A stretch of 64,000 nucleotides of DNA from Crambe crambe (Eukaryota > Porifera > Demospongiae > Poecilosclerida > Crambeidae). Below are positions 28,741 through 50,896 of the stretch, in pieces; position 1 is the stretch's first letter; every line of letters starts with the position of its first letter. The notes under the pieces were generated by a model. That model saw only the letters and a list, made by a program, of their open reading frames with translations, was not told the DNA's origin and searched no databases. The position numbers and the translations under genes were made by a program. The stretch spans positions 4,784,139 to 4,848,138 of the forward strand of contig OZ004596.1 of NCBI GenBank assembly GCA_963924555.1. The letters are read 5' to 3'.

Positions 28741-31221
28741 GAACTTTGAACCTTGAGCTAGAGGGAAACTTCGTTATGGAAGTTTGTAGTTTTTCTGTTG
28801 GTGAGAAGTTTGCGAGATTCGACGCATTAAAAGAGAATTTGCTACATATGAGAAGGACCGTAGTGTTCAGCTATATCGTAGTGACTCCAGGACTCTCGAA
28901 GCTGCCGGTAAAAGAGTTCTCCTCAGGGTAGAGAAAGCTAAAAAAGATCTCGTCTACTATTCTGTTACCTTTTCTTGTGTGTTTGGTGGAAAAAAATACA
29001 TCGACAAAAGAACTGGTAAAAGACCCGTTCAGAGGTATGAATATTTAGATGATGGTATAGCCATTTTGCTTTGAAAGGAAGGCTCTTTTGTATAGATCAT
29101 TAAAACAAGACTGCAAAGCTGCTATCAAGTTTTCATTGAGTGAGGATGGTCAGCATTTAGTAGTGTCTGGATTGAATGAGGAACACAATCATAATATTAC
29201 CACTGTAAGTTTTTGTAGTTCTGTAAAACTACGCTCTGACTGTAATGTGTTCATAAAGGCTATTTATCAACATCTTCCCCGTCAGCGAAAGTTGAATGCA
29301 GAAGATATAAGTAAGGCTGAAGTATTTATGAAAATGAAAGTGAATAAGAAGTTGTTGCAACATCTTAGCAAATGTACTGGGAAAATTATTACTCTAAAAG
29401 ATTTAAGCAATATTCAAACTGGGTTGAACAAATCCGATGACAACAGTTTGGAGAATGTTATTTCTATATTACAAAGAATTGAAGGTGATTTATTAGAGAA
29501 AATTTTAAAATTTTTATGATACTATTGTGATATAATAGGTTCAACAGTGGAAGTTTTTACCGATTCAGACAACACCCTCATGGGTATCATGTTTCAGGAT
29601 GGTATTATGAAAACAGTCTTTTCAGCTTACCCAGAACTGCTACTTGTAGATGCTACATATAAACTTAATGACCTACGGATGCCAGTTTATCTTCTGATGT
29701 CAATTGATGGAAATGGACAAGGAGAGATCATTTTAGTTTTCCTTACACAGCTTGAGACAGAGGCAGCGCTATCGAAAATGGTACAGGCATTTAAACTACA
29801 TAATCCTAAATGGAAGGAGACAAGGGTGATTATGAGTGATAAAGATTTTAATGAAAGAAGTGTATTCCGAAAAGAATTTCCAGATGCTGTTTTACACTTG
29901 TGCTTGTTTCATACTCTTCGATCTTTTCGCCGAGAGGTGACATGTGATAAACTTGGAATCAGGCCCGGTGAAAGGGATCATGCTTTGGAACTATTCACTA
30001 AATTGGTTTATTCAAAATCTGAGAATGAGTATGATGAAAATTATCAAGAACTTTTACAATCAGGTCTTTCAACTGTTATTTCCTACTATAATATCAACTG
30101 GCATCCAATTCGTCTTGAATGGGTTGAGTGTTTTAAAGGTGTAAACTTTTCACTTGGTGAAACTACAAATAATAGGCTGGAGAATATTAATGGAAAAATC
30201 AAAAGTGTTTGTAACAGGTACATAATGTATGATATTTAATAAACTATATAATTACATGTATTTATCATCCTATTAGGTATAATAGTCTTCTTAAATTTTT
30301 TGAGCAATTTTGTGCTGTGCTTTCTTCTCTTCGTAATGAGCGTGATCACAATACTCTCATGGCTATGATAAAAAAGAGAGTAGACTTGCAGGATCCAATT
30401 GTGATCGACTATTCATCAATTCTTACGCCTTATGCTTTGGGATTCGTATCACAACAATTAGTCCTCAGAAAGAAGATAAATGTTATTCAGGACTTTAGTG
30501 AAAAGAGTGTTTTGTTACCTTGTCCCAAGGCTTACTAAAAGTTAAAACTGAGAGTTGTCAATGCTCCTTTTGGAACACTATGCATTTACCTTGCCGACAT
30601 GTGTTTGCTGTCAGGGAAAGAAAAGGTCTCCCTTTGTTTATTGACAACATTATTGCTGATAGGTGGACTTTGGATCATATGAAATCTACCTACGATCAGA
30701 AAATACATGATTTGCATCCAGATTCCTTTCAGGTTTGTTGTTATAGTGCAGTCCCATAGTATAATTCCTAACCTAATTTCAGGTTGTCAGCATTGGTTCT
30801 GATCGTGCTAGAAGTGTGTTGTCTCAACATCAGAAATTTCATAAGGCTACTAAAGTTACCCAAAAACTTGCTTCCCTAGCTTCAGAGGGTGGCATGGACC
30901 AATTTAATGAGAGATTTGGACTTCTGAAGCGACTAAGGGATGAGTGGGCCAGTGGTGGAAGGGTCGTTCTTAGTTCCATTACCATATCAGGTGATAATGC
31001 ATTGCCAAGTGTTCAATGGTATCTTTGATACATATATACTGTTGTTTCTGATACACATTGGTCATTAATATTTATGAGATTTTCAGGCAACTATATAGTT
31101 ATAACTTCTGATTTTGGTGCTAAAGAAAGTTCTAGGCCCCCTCATTGCCTTCCTTATATGAACTTAAGAAACCCAATATTCTGTTATTGTGTGTATACTG
31201 TTACTGAATACTGACTCAATC

Positions 31222-31400
31222 TCGTAATGAGACACTCAGAGGGAAAGAGAGAGCCTGGTTGTCACTGTCTGTGCATGTGCTACTAAACTTCCTGTGTCAT
31301 GGGTCAAAGTACGTGTAGCTCAAAAAATGTTTATGATTGAAAATTCAGTACATGTAGACAGTGGCAACCAGGCCTTCCCCTCCCCCTTCCAGAGAGCCTG
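31222..31400. mobile_element. Small inverted-repeat element in MULE interior
   Basis: GCCTGGTTGTCACTGTCTGT near 31252 is mirrored by ACAGTGGCAACCAGGC near 31358-31373. No duplication could be defined. Confidence 0.45.
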
Positions 31401-31739
31401 AACTTATAAAGTATGATATATGAAATAAAATTCTGTGAGGGGTTTAAAGCTTATCTCATAAACTTTATTTTGGCACCAAAAACTAGGGTCAAGGTAAAGC
31501 TTAGAGAAGTTATCTGAAAATTATCTAATGAGCAACTCCTATTATCTGACTTATTAATTAAATTGGTGCAGCATCTTCTGATACTGATCACCTTCCAGTT
31601 CCAAGTCTATCTCCCACCAGTAATTCTGCTGGAGGTCATTCTACCAGAAACCAATTTTCTAAGAACCAACTTTCATGTAAATTGTGGTGTTGAGGTTGAC
31701 TAATAACCAGCAGTTATATGTAAACTGCACTACTGCAAG

Positions 31740-32440
31740 CACAAGCATGTCAGTACTATCTATTAATAATGTGCAGCATCTTCTAATGACCAGCTTCTAG
31801 ATGGGTGTCCTTCTGTTCCAGATCCTACCAGTGACTCTGCTGGGGGTCAGTCTATTAGCAAGAACCAAGCTTGTCACATAATCAAATTCCTGGTATGGGC
31901 TTATGTAAACTCTTTTGGGAGTAATTATATACATGTGTGTTGTAAACACATGTATGTACAGCAGATTGCAGTGATCTTGCAACATGAAATCCAGAACAGC
32001 AAAACCAAAATTTACATAGTCTCCTTTCAAATGGCTTTGGAGTTGGGCTACTTGAAAGGAGGCTATGTAAATTTTTGGTTTTGGCTGTTCTGGATTTGTA
32101 TTGCAAGATCACTGCAATCTGCTGTACTATCTATTAATAATGTGCAGCATCTTCTAATGACCAGCTTCTAGATGGGTGTCCTTCTGTTCCAGATCCTACC
32201 AGTGACTCTGCTGGGGGTCAGTCTACTAGCAAGAACCAGGCTTCACATAATCAGATTCCTGGTATGGGCTTATGTAAACTCTTTTGGGAGTATGTAATTA
32301 CATGTGTATTGTAAACACATGTATGTACTATCTATTAATAATATGCAGCATCTTCTAATGACCAGCTTCTAGATGGGTGTCCTTCTGTTCCAGATCCTAC
32401 CAGTGACTCTGCTGGGGGTCAGTCTACTAGCAACACTCTT
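31740..32440 (+). repeat. Tandem duplication of a transposase exon (three copies)
   Basis: The unit starting CTATCTATTAATAATGTGCA occurs at about 31757, 32127 and 32328 (the last truncated), with a divergent relative at about 31567. Each holds an exon with NDQLLDGCPSVPDPTSDSAG. The first unit is lengthened by a 166-bp MITE (31959-32124). Confidence 0.8.
31959..32124. mobile_element. 166-bp MITE with an empty site in the next repeat
   Basis: The ends CAGCAGATTGCAGTGATCTT and its inverse, with about 80-bp arms, are flanked by TA at 31957-31958 and 32125-32126. The paralogous position near 32325 reads straight through (ATGTATGTACTATCT), proving precise insertion. Confidence 0.85.
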
Positions 32441-34033
32441 TGGGGAGTAATTAAACTGATGCTCTTCAATATTAGGCAGAATCATAATGCCTCCCAAAAT
32501 GAAGAAGAGGGGAAGGCCAAAAGGAGCTGATAAAACTGTAATTGGTCTACCTCGTAAAAAGATGAGAACTAGTGGAAAAAAGTGCCATTTTTTAAAAAAA
32601 TCACCTAAAGAAAGAGAAAATTGTTAATAAGCAGAATCAGTATCCTTCTCACCATCAGCATGGCTAGTACTTTTCTTGCCCTATATGCAATGGCAGCAAC
32701 CACACAACATGTGTAAGTCATGTGATCTGCCAAGTGGTCTATTTGTGTGTATAGGTATGGAGTGAGGAATTTTTTTCTCAGTTTACAAAAATTATCATGC
32801 ACACTATCTTTGTTTTACAGTGATACTTTCCTGGTTTGTCGATTCAAGTGTAGCTGCAGGTGCCATTGATGGAAAGATTATTGAGGAGGATGAAGTAGAA
32901 GTTAGGCCAGAGAAAATCACTGCATCATGTTTAGATGAAAACATATGCTTGGATAGCACCAGAATGTATTACAGTCAAGATGCCTGGTTGGCTGTTGAAG
33001 ATGTTGTAGAGGCTCTCAGGGGTAATCCTGTGTACTACTGTGGAAGGTGCACATGCCCAATCAAAGATGAAACACAATCTTCTATTGTTTGTGATGGCTG
33101 TTTATGTTGGTTTCATTTTCAGTGTTTGAATCTCAAACAACCCCCCAAGTCTAAAGTGTGGTTTTGTCGTAATTGTTATGCTGATTGTCATGATGATGAT
33201 ACAGTATTTTAAAATTATGATCACTTTGTTAGAGAGGTGAAAACTTAATCATAATGATCAGTGCTGAAAGCTGCTATGCCCAAGCATCTGAAATGACAAC
33301 ATACACGCACCGATACAAGGGGCATTATACTGAGTAAATTTGTATGGTTAGAAATAGGACTGTAAAAGTTGAATCTGGTCTTGCCAATTCCCGACTGCAT
33401 AGCACATAGATACATATAAAACACCTTTGTCTTCTACACCTCTAATAATAATTCATGTTTGAATACGCCACAGGGGGCACAAACAGGTAGGAGTGAAATA
33501 AAAATGAGAAAGCTGTCCCCATCAGGTGGGCATAGTGGAAAACAGTGTAATGATAGGTGCAAGGTCCAGGGAAGGTGATGTAAAGGTCTTTTCGATATCT
33601 TCCTTGGTCATCTCTTGTCCTTGGATGTGTTGTAGATTCTGGAATTGACTGATCACATAGGCTGCATGGGATGCTACCAAACACAGGTCTGGTCATTTCT
33701 TTGAATAGTGATGGTACCTCTTTGAGTCAGATGATCCCCTCTTTGGCCAAAGTCAATGGTTGTGTCCCAGATCTTGAGCCAGTTGGTAGAGGTATCAATC
33801 TTGGAGCTAACATGGGTGTTGCAGTCGTCAAGAAGGGTAGTCTGGTCGGAAAGAGCTCACCCTTGATCCCCCTGGGCGAAAAAGAGCCATCCTTTACTCT
33901 CGCAACAATTCCCTCCAGACTTCGAAGGAGCATCCTTCGAGCCGTGTTTGCGCATGCGCATTTGGATTGCCGGATCTATAGCATAGGATTGCACCGTCCG
34001 GTTGCCGGAACAATAGCCACTGCGAAAAAGTAA

Positions 34034-34920
34034 TAGAACAGTCAAACCGCACGTATAAGTTTCGGTGTTGCAAGAAATTCCCCGTTCCTGTGCGCATGCT
34101 CAGTCACTCAAGGTGGTGCGGTGGTGTCTACCATTTCTCAAACCTACACTGTGGTTCATTCTTCTTTATGAGATACAGGCAGTTGAATATAAGTGGCTAA
34201 GCTAACTGTAACTACATCACAACTGTATCTAGAGGACACCGATACCATATTATGAGCCAATCATTTCTTGCAGAACCAAATAGCTATAGATCATTGTATA
34301 TGGCATTGCTGTGATGGTTATGCCTTGAATGGAGGTGTGGGCACCTGTAGGTAATGAACTCCTCCCCTCCCCTTATCTATCCAACCACTAGTATTCGTCT
34401 CCCGCTATTGCAAAGTACCTAATGACAAGTTCATGCTCCATGCACTTGCACATCTGGTTCCATAAGTCTATAGCTATCCTGCTTGCATGTGCAGGAGATT
34501 CATGGATAGCACATGTCGCTCAGGGTGGACTGCCAAAGCAGTGAGTGCACAACTGGCCGTCATAACTGTGATACTACAAATGGCAGGTATAGAGATACTT
34601 TACTATTTCTGTACAATGGACTGTAGATAGCTGTTAAACAGTTATGTCATTGCAGAGCAGTAGCTATATGTCTTACAGTGCTCCATGGCACCTAATAGAG
34701 GGGAATAGCACTCCAAATTCACTTCTGTGCAAAATCTATGTATAAATATGGGGCTCATTGCTGAACTGGCTAGCTCAACACTGGAGGGGCGGGGCTTATC
34801 TAAGCATGCACATATGATTTAAAACCCCAGAGGCATGCACATACATACATACATACATACATACATACATACATAGCTATAGACATACATACACACATAA
34901 AAGTTAGGTTGTGGAAGAAT
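34034..34920. pseudogene. F': degenerate mosaic of gene F and gene C fragments
   Basis: 34088-34343 (plus) resembles the gene F promoter block and EMI exons: TGTGCGCATGCTCAGTC at 34088, an EMI-like stretch near 34140-34200, and GYALNGGVG near 34319. 34390-34435 resembles the first EGF of F. From about 34441 the matches switch to gene C-type EGF sequence in minus orientation, then near 34500-34600 to plus orientation (CRSGWT, then HNCDTTNGR), then to minus again near 34605-34760. Frames are broken throughout. A CATA microsatellite lies at 34838-34876. Confidence 0.6.
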
Positions 34921-36177
34921 TGATTGATAAGTTTATGTTTGATGATAGATAAACCCAACAAACACAGCACATGCGCACCACTTCTTTTCAGCAATGATAA
35001 TTAGCTACACAGCTATGAATTCTTTCCTGTTCATGTATTAGTTAGTGAGTGTGATTTCAATCTTCTTGCTGCTTGCCAAAGACTGGGCAGCTTAATTTAT
35101 GTCACCAGTAGACTCTTCGGATGAAGATGATGTGGGTGTTATAGATGAGGTACTGGATTCAGGATTTGACTGTTGATTGGATGAATGAATCTTCATAGTC
35201 TGTGCATTTGTGCTGGTGGTTTCACCTTCATTTTCACTAAACTTTACAGTATCATAATTAGGATTAGGCATGTTGAATACAGTTGGCACATCAACATAAC
35301 GTGGCTCCTTGAAGTCAGTCCCATCAATTTCAGTCTCTGCCAAGCTTGCCGGATTAGAAATCACATCATCATGGAATTTTAACCTCTCACTGGAAAACAA
35401 GAAATATTATATACATACTTAATAATCACTCCAAAAATAATACTATTTGTTAGCTATCTACCTGTATTTTTTGCTCTTCACTCTCTTCCTGCAGACTATT
35501 GCCAACACTATGATTATACTATGACAATGGCTATCAGAATCAAGACCCCCACCACTCCCAATCCAGCCTCGTATGATGAAGACACTCTTCCCCGATTGGC
35601 CAGATTCTGAGGTTCACTCATTTCACCAACTGATACAGTGGAAGTCTGAGGTTCAGTCACTTCACCAGTGGAAGAAGAAGGCTCACAGATTGTTTTGGTT
35701 TATGGGATATGTCGAGCAAGGCAAGATATCCAGAGGAATTCCAGTGACTTCTATACTTGGGCTACCATCTACCCATCGCTGCAAATGGAAATGAAGTAGG
35801 GCTGCACTGGTGTTGTCATCAAGTCCAATCAAACTGCCTCGGAGTATGACCCTGTCTGTCCTTCTGTCCTCACAGGTCAGTTCTCCATTTGCAATGATAA
35901 GAATGAACAGGAACATCTTTGTGCCAACTGAGAGGCTATGATTTCTAAGACTGTCCTGAGCTTCACTTCATCGCTATGGGTCTGCAAAAATAGTGGCATG
36001 GACGAAATATCTCCAGTTAAGTAGATGGATATTCATAGTCATAATTAAGATACTCACCAGCCAAGGTGTGCAGATAATTTTTCCTGTCATATGAACCAGA
36101 AAGGCACTGTTATCAAACACTGCATGCATAATAATTGTATCGATATAGTACATTTGAGTACAGTACATGCCATGCAT

Positions 36178-36362
36178 ATTACTCCATTGATGTGCGCATG
36201 ATACCTACATAGTACCCCATTGATGTGTGCATGATACATGCATAGTACCCCATTGATGTGTGCATGATACCTGCATAGTACCCCATTGATGTGTGCATGA
36301 TACCTGTTGCATGGGTTAAGAAGCAGCCCATACCTGCATAGTACCCCATTGATGCTTGCATA
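36178..36362. repeat. 33-bp minisatellite, short allele in B'
   Basis: A few copies of the 33-bp unit (TACCCCATTGATGTGTGCAT core) in the intron between FN3 and the membrane-proximal exon, matching the longer array in gene B at 41095-41450. Confidence 0.8.
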
Positions 36363-37389
36363 ATAGAATCATAGATGTGGTGACACTCATAATAGTATTT
36401 ATGCCAATAAAGCTACTTACATCCAACTATGACTTCTGTGCTGAAATTGCCTAGACCAGCACTGTTGTTAGCTGCCACAGACACTACGTAAGGAAATCTT
36501 GGATCTAGCCCTGTGATGAGGTGACTGGTTTTGTTGGTTTGTATGACAGTGGGGGAATAGTCTGTATTCTGCCTCTGGACTCTCACGAGGGGACGATATC
36601 TCAAGTGGTACATTATGAAATCATTTTCCTCAAGTCCTCTAGAAGGTTCATTCCAATTCACTAGGATTTCAGTGGCACTGACACGAGTGATTTGTCCCAG
36701 TTTAGGAGCAGTTGGTAGAACTGCAATAGATTCTTTGGTCTATTAATGTCATACATACCATCACAGTTTGAACCATCAGCATTCAATGTGTATCCAGTCC
36801 GACAGCTATAAGTGTAAGATCCAACAGCATTACTGCAGTCCTGAGCACACTGGTGTGTACTAAGGGCACACTAACCAGCAAAAATTATTATGCATGAGTT
36901 CATACCATCACAGCATTGACCATCAGCATTCAATGTGTATCCAGAAGAAAAGATACAAGTGTTAGATCCAACAGTATTACTGCAGTTCTGAGCACACTGG
37001 TGTGTACCTAATCCACACTCATCAATATCTGAAAATGAGATACAAAATAATATTACATAGTGATATTGTGCGATTGAAGCCTGTTTTGCAGCTGCATATG
37101 TAAGAGCCGACATTATTATGACAATTCTGAGCACACTGGTCAGTTCTAAGACTACACTCGTCAGTATCTGTGACCATGAATGTATCGTTAACTATCATAG
37201 TTACAAGTCAATGGCACAGCATAACTACGTATACCATAGCATCTTTTGCCATCAGCACTCAAGGAATAGCCATCACAACAAGTGCAAGTATATGACCCAA
37301 CAGTGTTGGTACAGTTATATTCACACTGGTGTGTTCCTGCCACACACTCATCAATATCTGAATGGAGATATACAGAAAGACAGTACACA

Positions 37390-37632
37390 GACTACAGAGA
37401 TGGAGTCAGCTCATTAGTAGTGGTACGGCCATAGCTACCATCTGGGGAGCTTGGGGAAAGCCCTCCAGTTATTATTGATTCAATTTCAATCTGGTATGAT
37501 CTAGGCAATGCCATGTACTAACGTATAAGTCATTGCTATTATTTTAATTGCATACACACACACAAAATAAAACAAAAACAAAAACTCTGAATGGTGGTAC
37601 TGCCATGGCCGTACCAGCTGTAGCAGTGCCTC
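37390..37632. mobile_element. Small non-autonomous repeat element, copy 2
   Basis: It matches the element at 15493-15736 and is absent from the orthologous intron of gene B (42540-42600), so it inserted after the B/B' duplication. Confidence 0.7.
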
Positions 37633-38510
37633 CAATAAATCCCCTGGCCTACCATCACAATGTCTTCTATCACTGTTGAGGTCATAACCAGGTCTGCAGC
37701 TGCATGAATAAGATCCAGGAGTATCATGGCAAACTTGAGAACACTGATGAGTCCTTTCGGCACACTTGTCAATGTCTGATTGAAAAAGATAAATCATAGC
37801 AATGAATCCAGGTTTCTAAACTCACTTGTGCAGTTTTGTCTGTTATTGATGGATCTGTATCCAGTCCGACAGCTACAAGTGTAAGATCCAACAGTATTAC
37901 TGCATCTGTGAGCACACTGGTGTGTACCAAGGGCACACTCATCAATATCTATGGAAGAAGAAGACATTCACCAGCATCTTAATGTCTTTATCTTACCACT
38001 GCAATGGCGTCCATTTAGATAAAGGTTGTAGCCTGCATTGCAGCTGCATGTATAAGAGCCAACATTGTTATGACAATCCTGAGCACACTGGTCAGTTCCA
38101 AGTCTACACTCATCAATATCTACATGAAAAATACACAATCAATCCCCTGTGACATGCACATGATGCATGCATGTGGCATGCATGTGATGCATGCATGTGA
38201 CATGCACGTGATGCATGCATGTGAACTGGAACATTATAGCTACTTATCTTACCATTGCATCTTCTGCCATCAGCACTCAAGGAATAGCCACCATGACAAC
38301 TGCAAGTATAGGACCCAACAGTGTTGGTACAGTTATGTTCACACTGGTGTGTTCCTGCCACACACTCATCAATATCTGGGGAGGACAATTATGAAAGCAA
38401 TTAATTGCAAGTAAAAATCACATGCTGCTCCTAATAATATTGTCAATCTGCAAATTACTAACACAAGTTTGACCATCATTGTATCATCTGTATCCAGTCC
38501 GACAGCTACA

Positions 38511-39220
38511 TTTGCTATGAATTTCAGCGAGAACAAACAGGAACATCTTAGTGTCAACTGAGACTAAGACTATATATTGAGCTTCTCTGCACCATCATGG
38601 GTCTGCAATAATAATAACATGGTATGCATGCATGCTAGCTTCACTATTAACTCACCAGCCAAAATATGCAATCAATACTTTCTCCGACGGACATATGAAC
38701 CAGAAAGGAGCTGTTATTTACAGCACGTAAGTTAACATTATATGCCTTAATAATAACATTAGCTATGCCCTAGAATTTTTTTTCAAAAGTACTGATGATA
38801 TGGAACCATGACTTGTAGTAGCTAATGACTTGCATGAGACATGGTCCCATGTCTGTAGCTAGTATTATGCAATATCAGTATGTGACTACATATCTACCCT
38901 CATCACAGAGTCGTGCATGCATGAAAGGGCTGAATTAGTTAGCTAGCTTACTCACATGTGGGTGGCATATCACTCCAGCATGCTGTCCATGTGCACAGGA
39001 GCCAGGTCTTGGATGAGGACAGTCGATGAGTCTCTCTTCTGCACTGCAAGTTTTAAGTAAGATGGGGCTGGAGCTGGGCACCCATCCGAAATCTGTGAAT
39101 TGTGTACGTGACTATAAAGAAAGGAGAAACTATTCAGTTTCCTTTGTAATGCAGATAATAATTGCAGGGGCAATCAGGTTCCATACCCATGTATGTATAC
39201 CTATGATGATCACATGAGCA
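38511..39220 (-). pseudogene. C': fragment of a gene C-like TM/SRCR region fused to B'
   Basis: 38512-38620 matches the start of the gene C TM exon, 38650-38735 the small membrane-proximal exon, and 38955-39110 the second SRCR half (HGQHAGVICHP-type end). The TM exon breaks directly into B' EGF sequence at about 38511. A deletion in the SRCR half near 39040 shifts the frame. Confidence 0.7.
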
Positions 39221-39965
39221 TTGGAATCAATGAGTGGATAAGCTGGATCGATTGGACATGCTGTACACCTCTCATTGATGATTGACTTTAAGTTATTGGC
39301 ATTCAAGATCAGGAAATATCAACTGAAATCTCCTCCAATTCATGGCATCAGTCACAGCCATAGCTTACATATGCTGAACTTTTAATTACGTACATGCCAT
39401 GACTTAGCACACATCAGTTTGTGTGATGCAAGATCCACAAAAAGAACTGCTATAAGTAATCCTACTATTAAGTATAAAGTGAGTTTGCTGTATTGTACAA
39501 TTGGAAGCTCTGTAAATTATATCAAACTGTTCCTATGGATTTCATGTACGTGGTGCATCACAATGCTCTTGTATGTATAAAAGGCTTGTATTGTAGTTGG
39601 CTTATAAATCTGCCCAATCATGCTAATGAAACAGCTCACCTTTTTTGTCTTCTTGAATTTATGTACCTGCTAGCAAATTGATTTCTTCTAGGGAATTACA
39701 GAACCTTTCAATTATAAAGAACCCAGAGCAAAGGTTCACCACTTTTACCACATGTTGGAAGAAATGAAATGTATATTAGCTTGATAAGTTTATGTTTGAT
39801 GATACATGAACCCAACAAACGCAGCACATGCACACCACCTTTTTTCAGCAATGATAAATAATATTAGCTACACAGCTATGAATTCTTTCCTGTCCATGTA
39901 TTAGTTAGTGAGTTTGAATGCATGAGTGTGATTTCAATCTTCTTGCTTGCCGTAGACTGGGCAGC
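39221..39965. other. Non-coding interval downstream of gene B
   Basis: I see no gene. The part from about 39780 is the 3' flank of gene B and is matched at 34920-35091. Confidence 0.6.
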
Positions 39966-49939
<9,974 letters not shown>

Positions 49940-50896
49940 TTCTAGGTTGCTCGCCAGAATCATAGATACTAATCTTGAACAACAGTGCAGCTTTAATATA
50001 ATTAGCACATGCTATGCGCATGCGCGCACATGACCCGGGCCCCGCCCATTTTAAACCCTCAACGCATGCGCAAGCTAGCATGCCATCCGTTCCTGGGAAC
50101 CGTACTGATGTCTGTTCTACAACGTGGAGGTAGAATGTAGTGGCATGCAATGTCCACCTTATGACCCGCAGAAAGAACTTTCTTCTTCTTATTTTTTGTT
50201 TTTGTTTTTGTTTTTTTGTGTGTGTAGCTATAAGCAAACGAATGAATAAAAGAATATTTCCCCCAAAAGAAGTCATACTGTACCTACCCACGATTTCTGT
50301 CCCACAAACACTGAATGTGTGGTGTTTGTGGGCTGCACTGCTAACCAAAGAGAATTTGAAGAAAGAAAAAAAACTAGTCCTTGAACAACAGCTGCAGGTA
50401 GTACATAAATAATGACCGTAAAGGTATTGCATACTTATTTAGCAGACTAACAATAGCTCCTTGTAGCTAAAGTAGTACTGTACTCACTAACAATAGTGAC
50501 TTAGACTCCATAAGCATACTAACAATAGTGACTAAATCAACAGAGTAGCTATGTTTAATTTTGAGGCTTTGAAAAAAAATCAATACATGAATTTATATGA
50601 AGTTTTATAAAACCATGAAAATTGCAGGAAGTTTTATAGGGGAAATAAGGCCCCCCCCAAAAAAAAAAAAAAGTCCTGGAATGAGGATAATTATGGACTT
50701 TATAGTATGGAGCTGAATAATATGGGATATACATGGATGAAATACTCCTGCTTATCAGTAATCTGCTCAAAACTAAGCACCTTAGTGTGCACTGAGGGTT
50801 AGTACTTCATTCAATGTGTATTAAAGAAAGGTGTGGGAATGAATATAAAAATTGATGTGATTGGATAAATAATTACAATCATGTGTTATGCCTTAA
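49940..50896. promoter_or_regulatory. Gene B upstream region
   Basis: Between the gene D stop and the gene B start. ATGCGCATGCGCGCAC near 50004-50020 and ACGCATGCGCAAG near 50062-50074 resemble NRF1-type GCGCATGCGC sites in an otherwise AT-rich background, and CCCGGGCCCCGCCC lies between them. This suggests a CpG-type promoter. No TATA box was identified. Confidence 0.45.

Larger units (their letters stand above)
28776..33212 (+). pseudogene. MULE transposase with SWIM and PHD zinc fingers, decayed
   Basis: Exon-like segments in order: N-terminal part from 28776 (VGEKFARFDALKEN), frameshifted near 28845 and continuing as LEAAGKRVLLRVEKAKKDL; 29095-29482; catalytic part 29539-30216; 30277 onward to a SWIM finger (CQCSFWNTMHLPCRHV) near 30560-30606; 30783-31013; repeated Ser-rich exons 31571-32440; 32475-32621; and 32820-33212. 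Catalytic residues visible: D in LLLVDATYKL, D in VIMSDKDFNE, CLFH, and E in TNNRLENINGK. GRPKGADK and a PHD finger (CGRC ... CDGC.CWFHFQC ... WFCRNC) end the protein. A 1-nt shift near 30510 breaks the SWIM frame. The relatives are ZSWIM1/3-like MULEs. Confidence 0.75.
25907..34024 (+). mobile_element. MULE (Mutator-like) transposon, 8.1 kb including nested insertions
   Basis: The terminus CGCAGTGGCTATTGTTCCGG at 25907 is repeated inverted at 34024. Both ends are flanked by the same 9-bp sequence AAAAAGTAA (25898-25906 and 34025-34033); 9-bp duplications are characteristic of Mutator-like elements. The right inverted repeat spans about 33945-34024. The left one is split by a Tigger element (25963-27939) and resumes at 27942-27984. 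The interior encodes a degenerate MULE transposase with SWIM and PHD zinc fingers. A probable LINE fragment lies at about 27990-28740. Confidence 0.9.
35092..38510 (-). pseudogene. B': broken copy of the 3' part of gene B
   Basis: It mirrors gene B 39966-43650 exon by exon: tail 35092-35400, TM exon about 35460-35990, membrane-proximal exon near 36060-36120, FN3 36417-36713, and EGF exons 36765-38375. It is broken by a 2-nt insertion near 35515 and a 1-nt insertion near 35697 in the TM exon, an EGF exon lacking its 3' end and donor (about 37070), and one lacking its acceptor (about 36870). No signal peptide or EMI precedes it. Homology begins in non-coding DNA near 34920, matching 39780, so the duplication included 3' flank. 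A small repeat element was inserted at about 37390-37632. Confidence 0.8.

Noticed and set aside
33671-34033. 120-residue plus-strand frame at the right end of the MULE
   Set aside because: It runs into the terminal inverted repeat, shows no recognisable motif and lies after the transposase stop; likely chance.
35092-38510. B' considered as a working third receptor gene
   Set aside because: Two frameshifts in the TM exon, EGF exons missing splice sites, and no signal peptide or EMI exons upstream.
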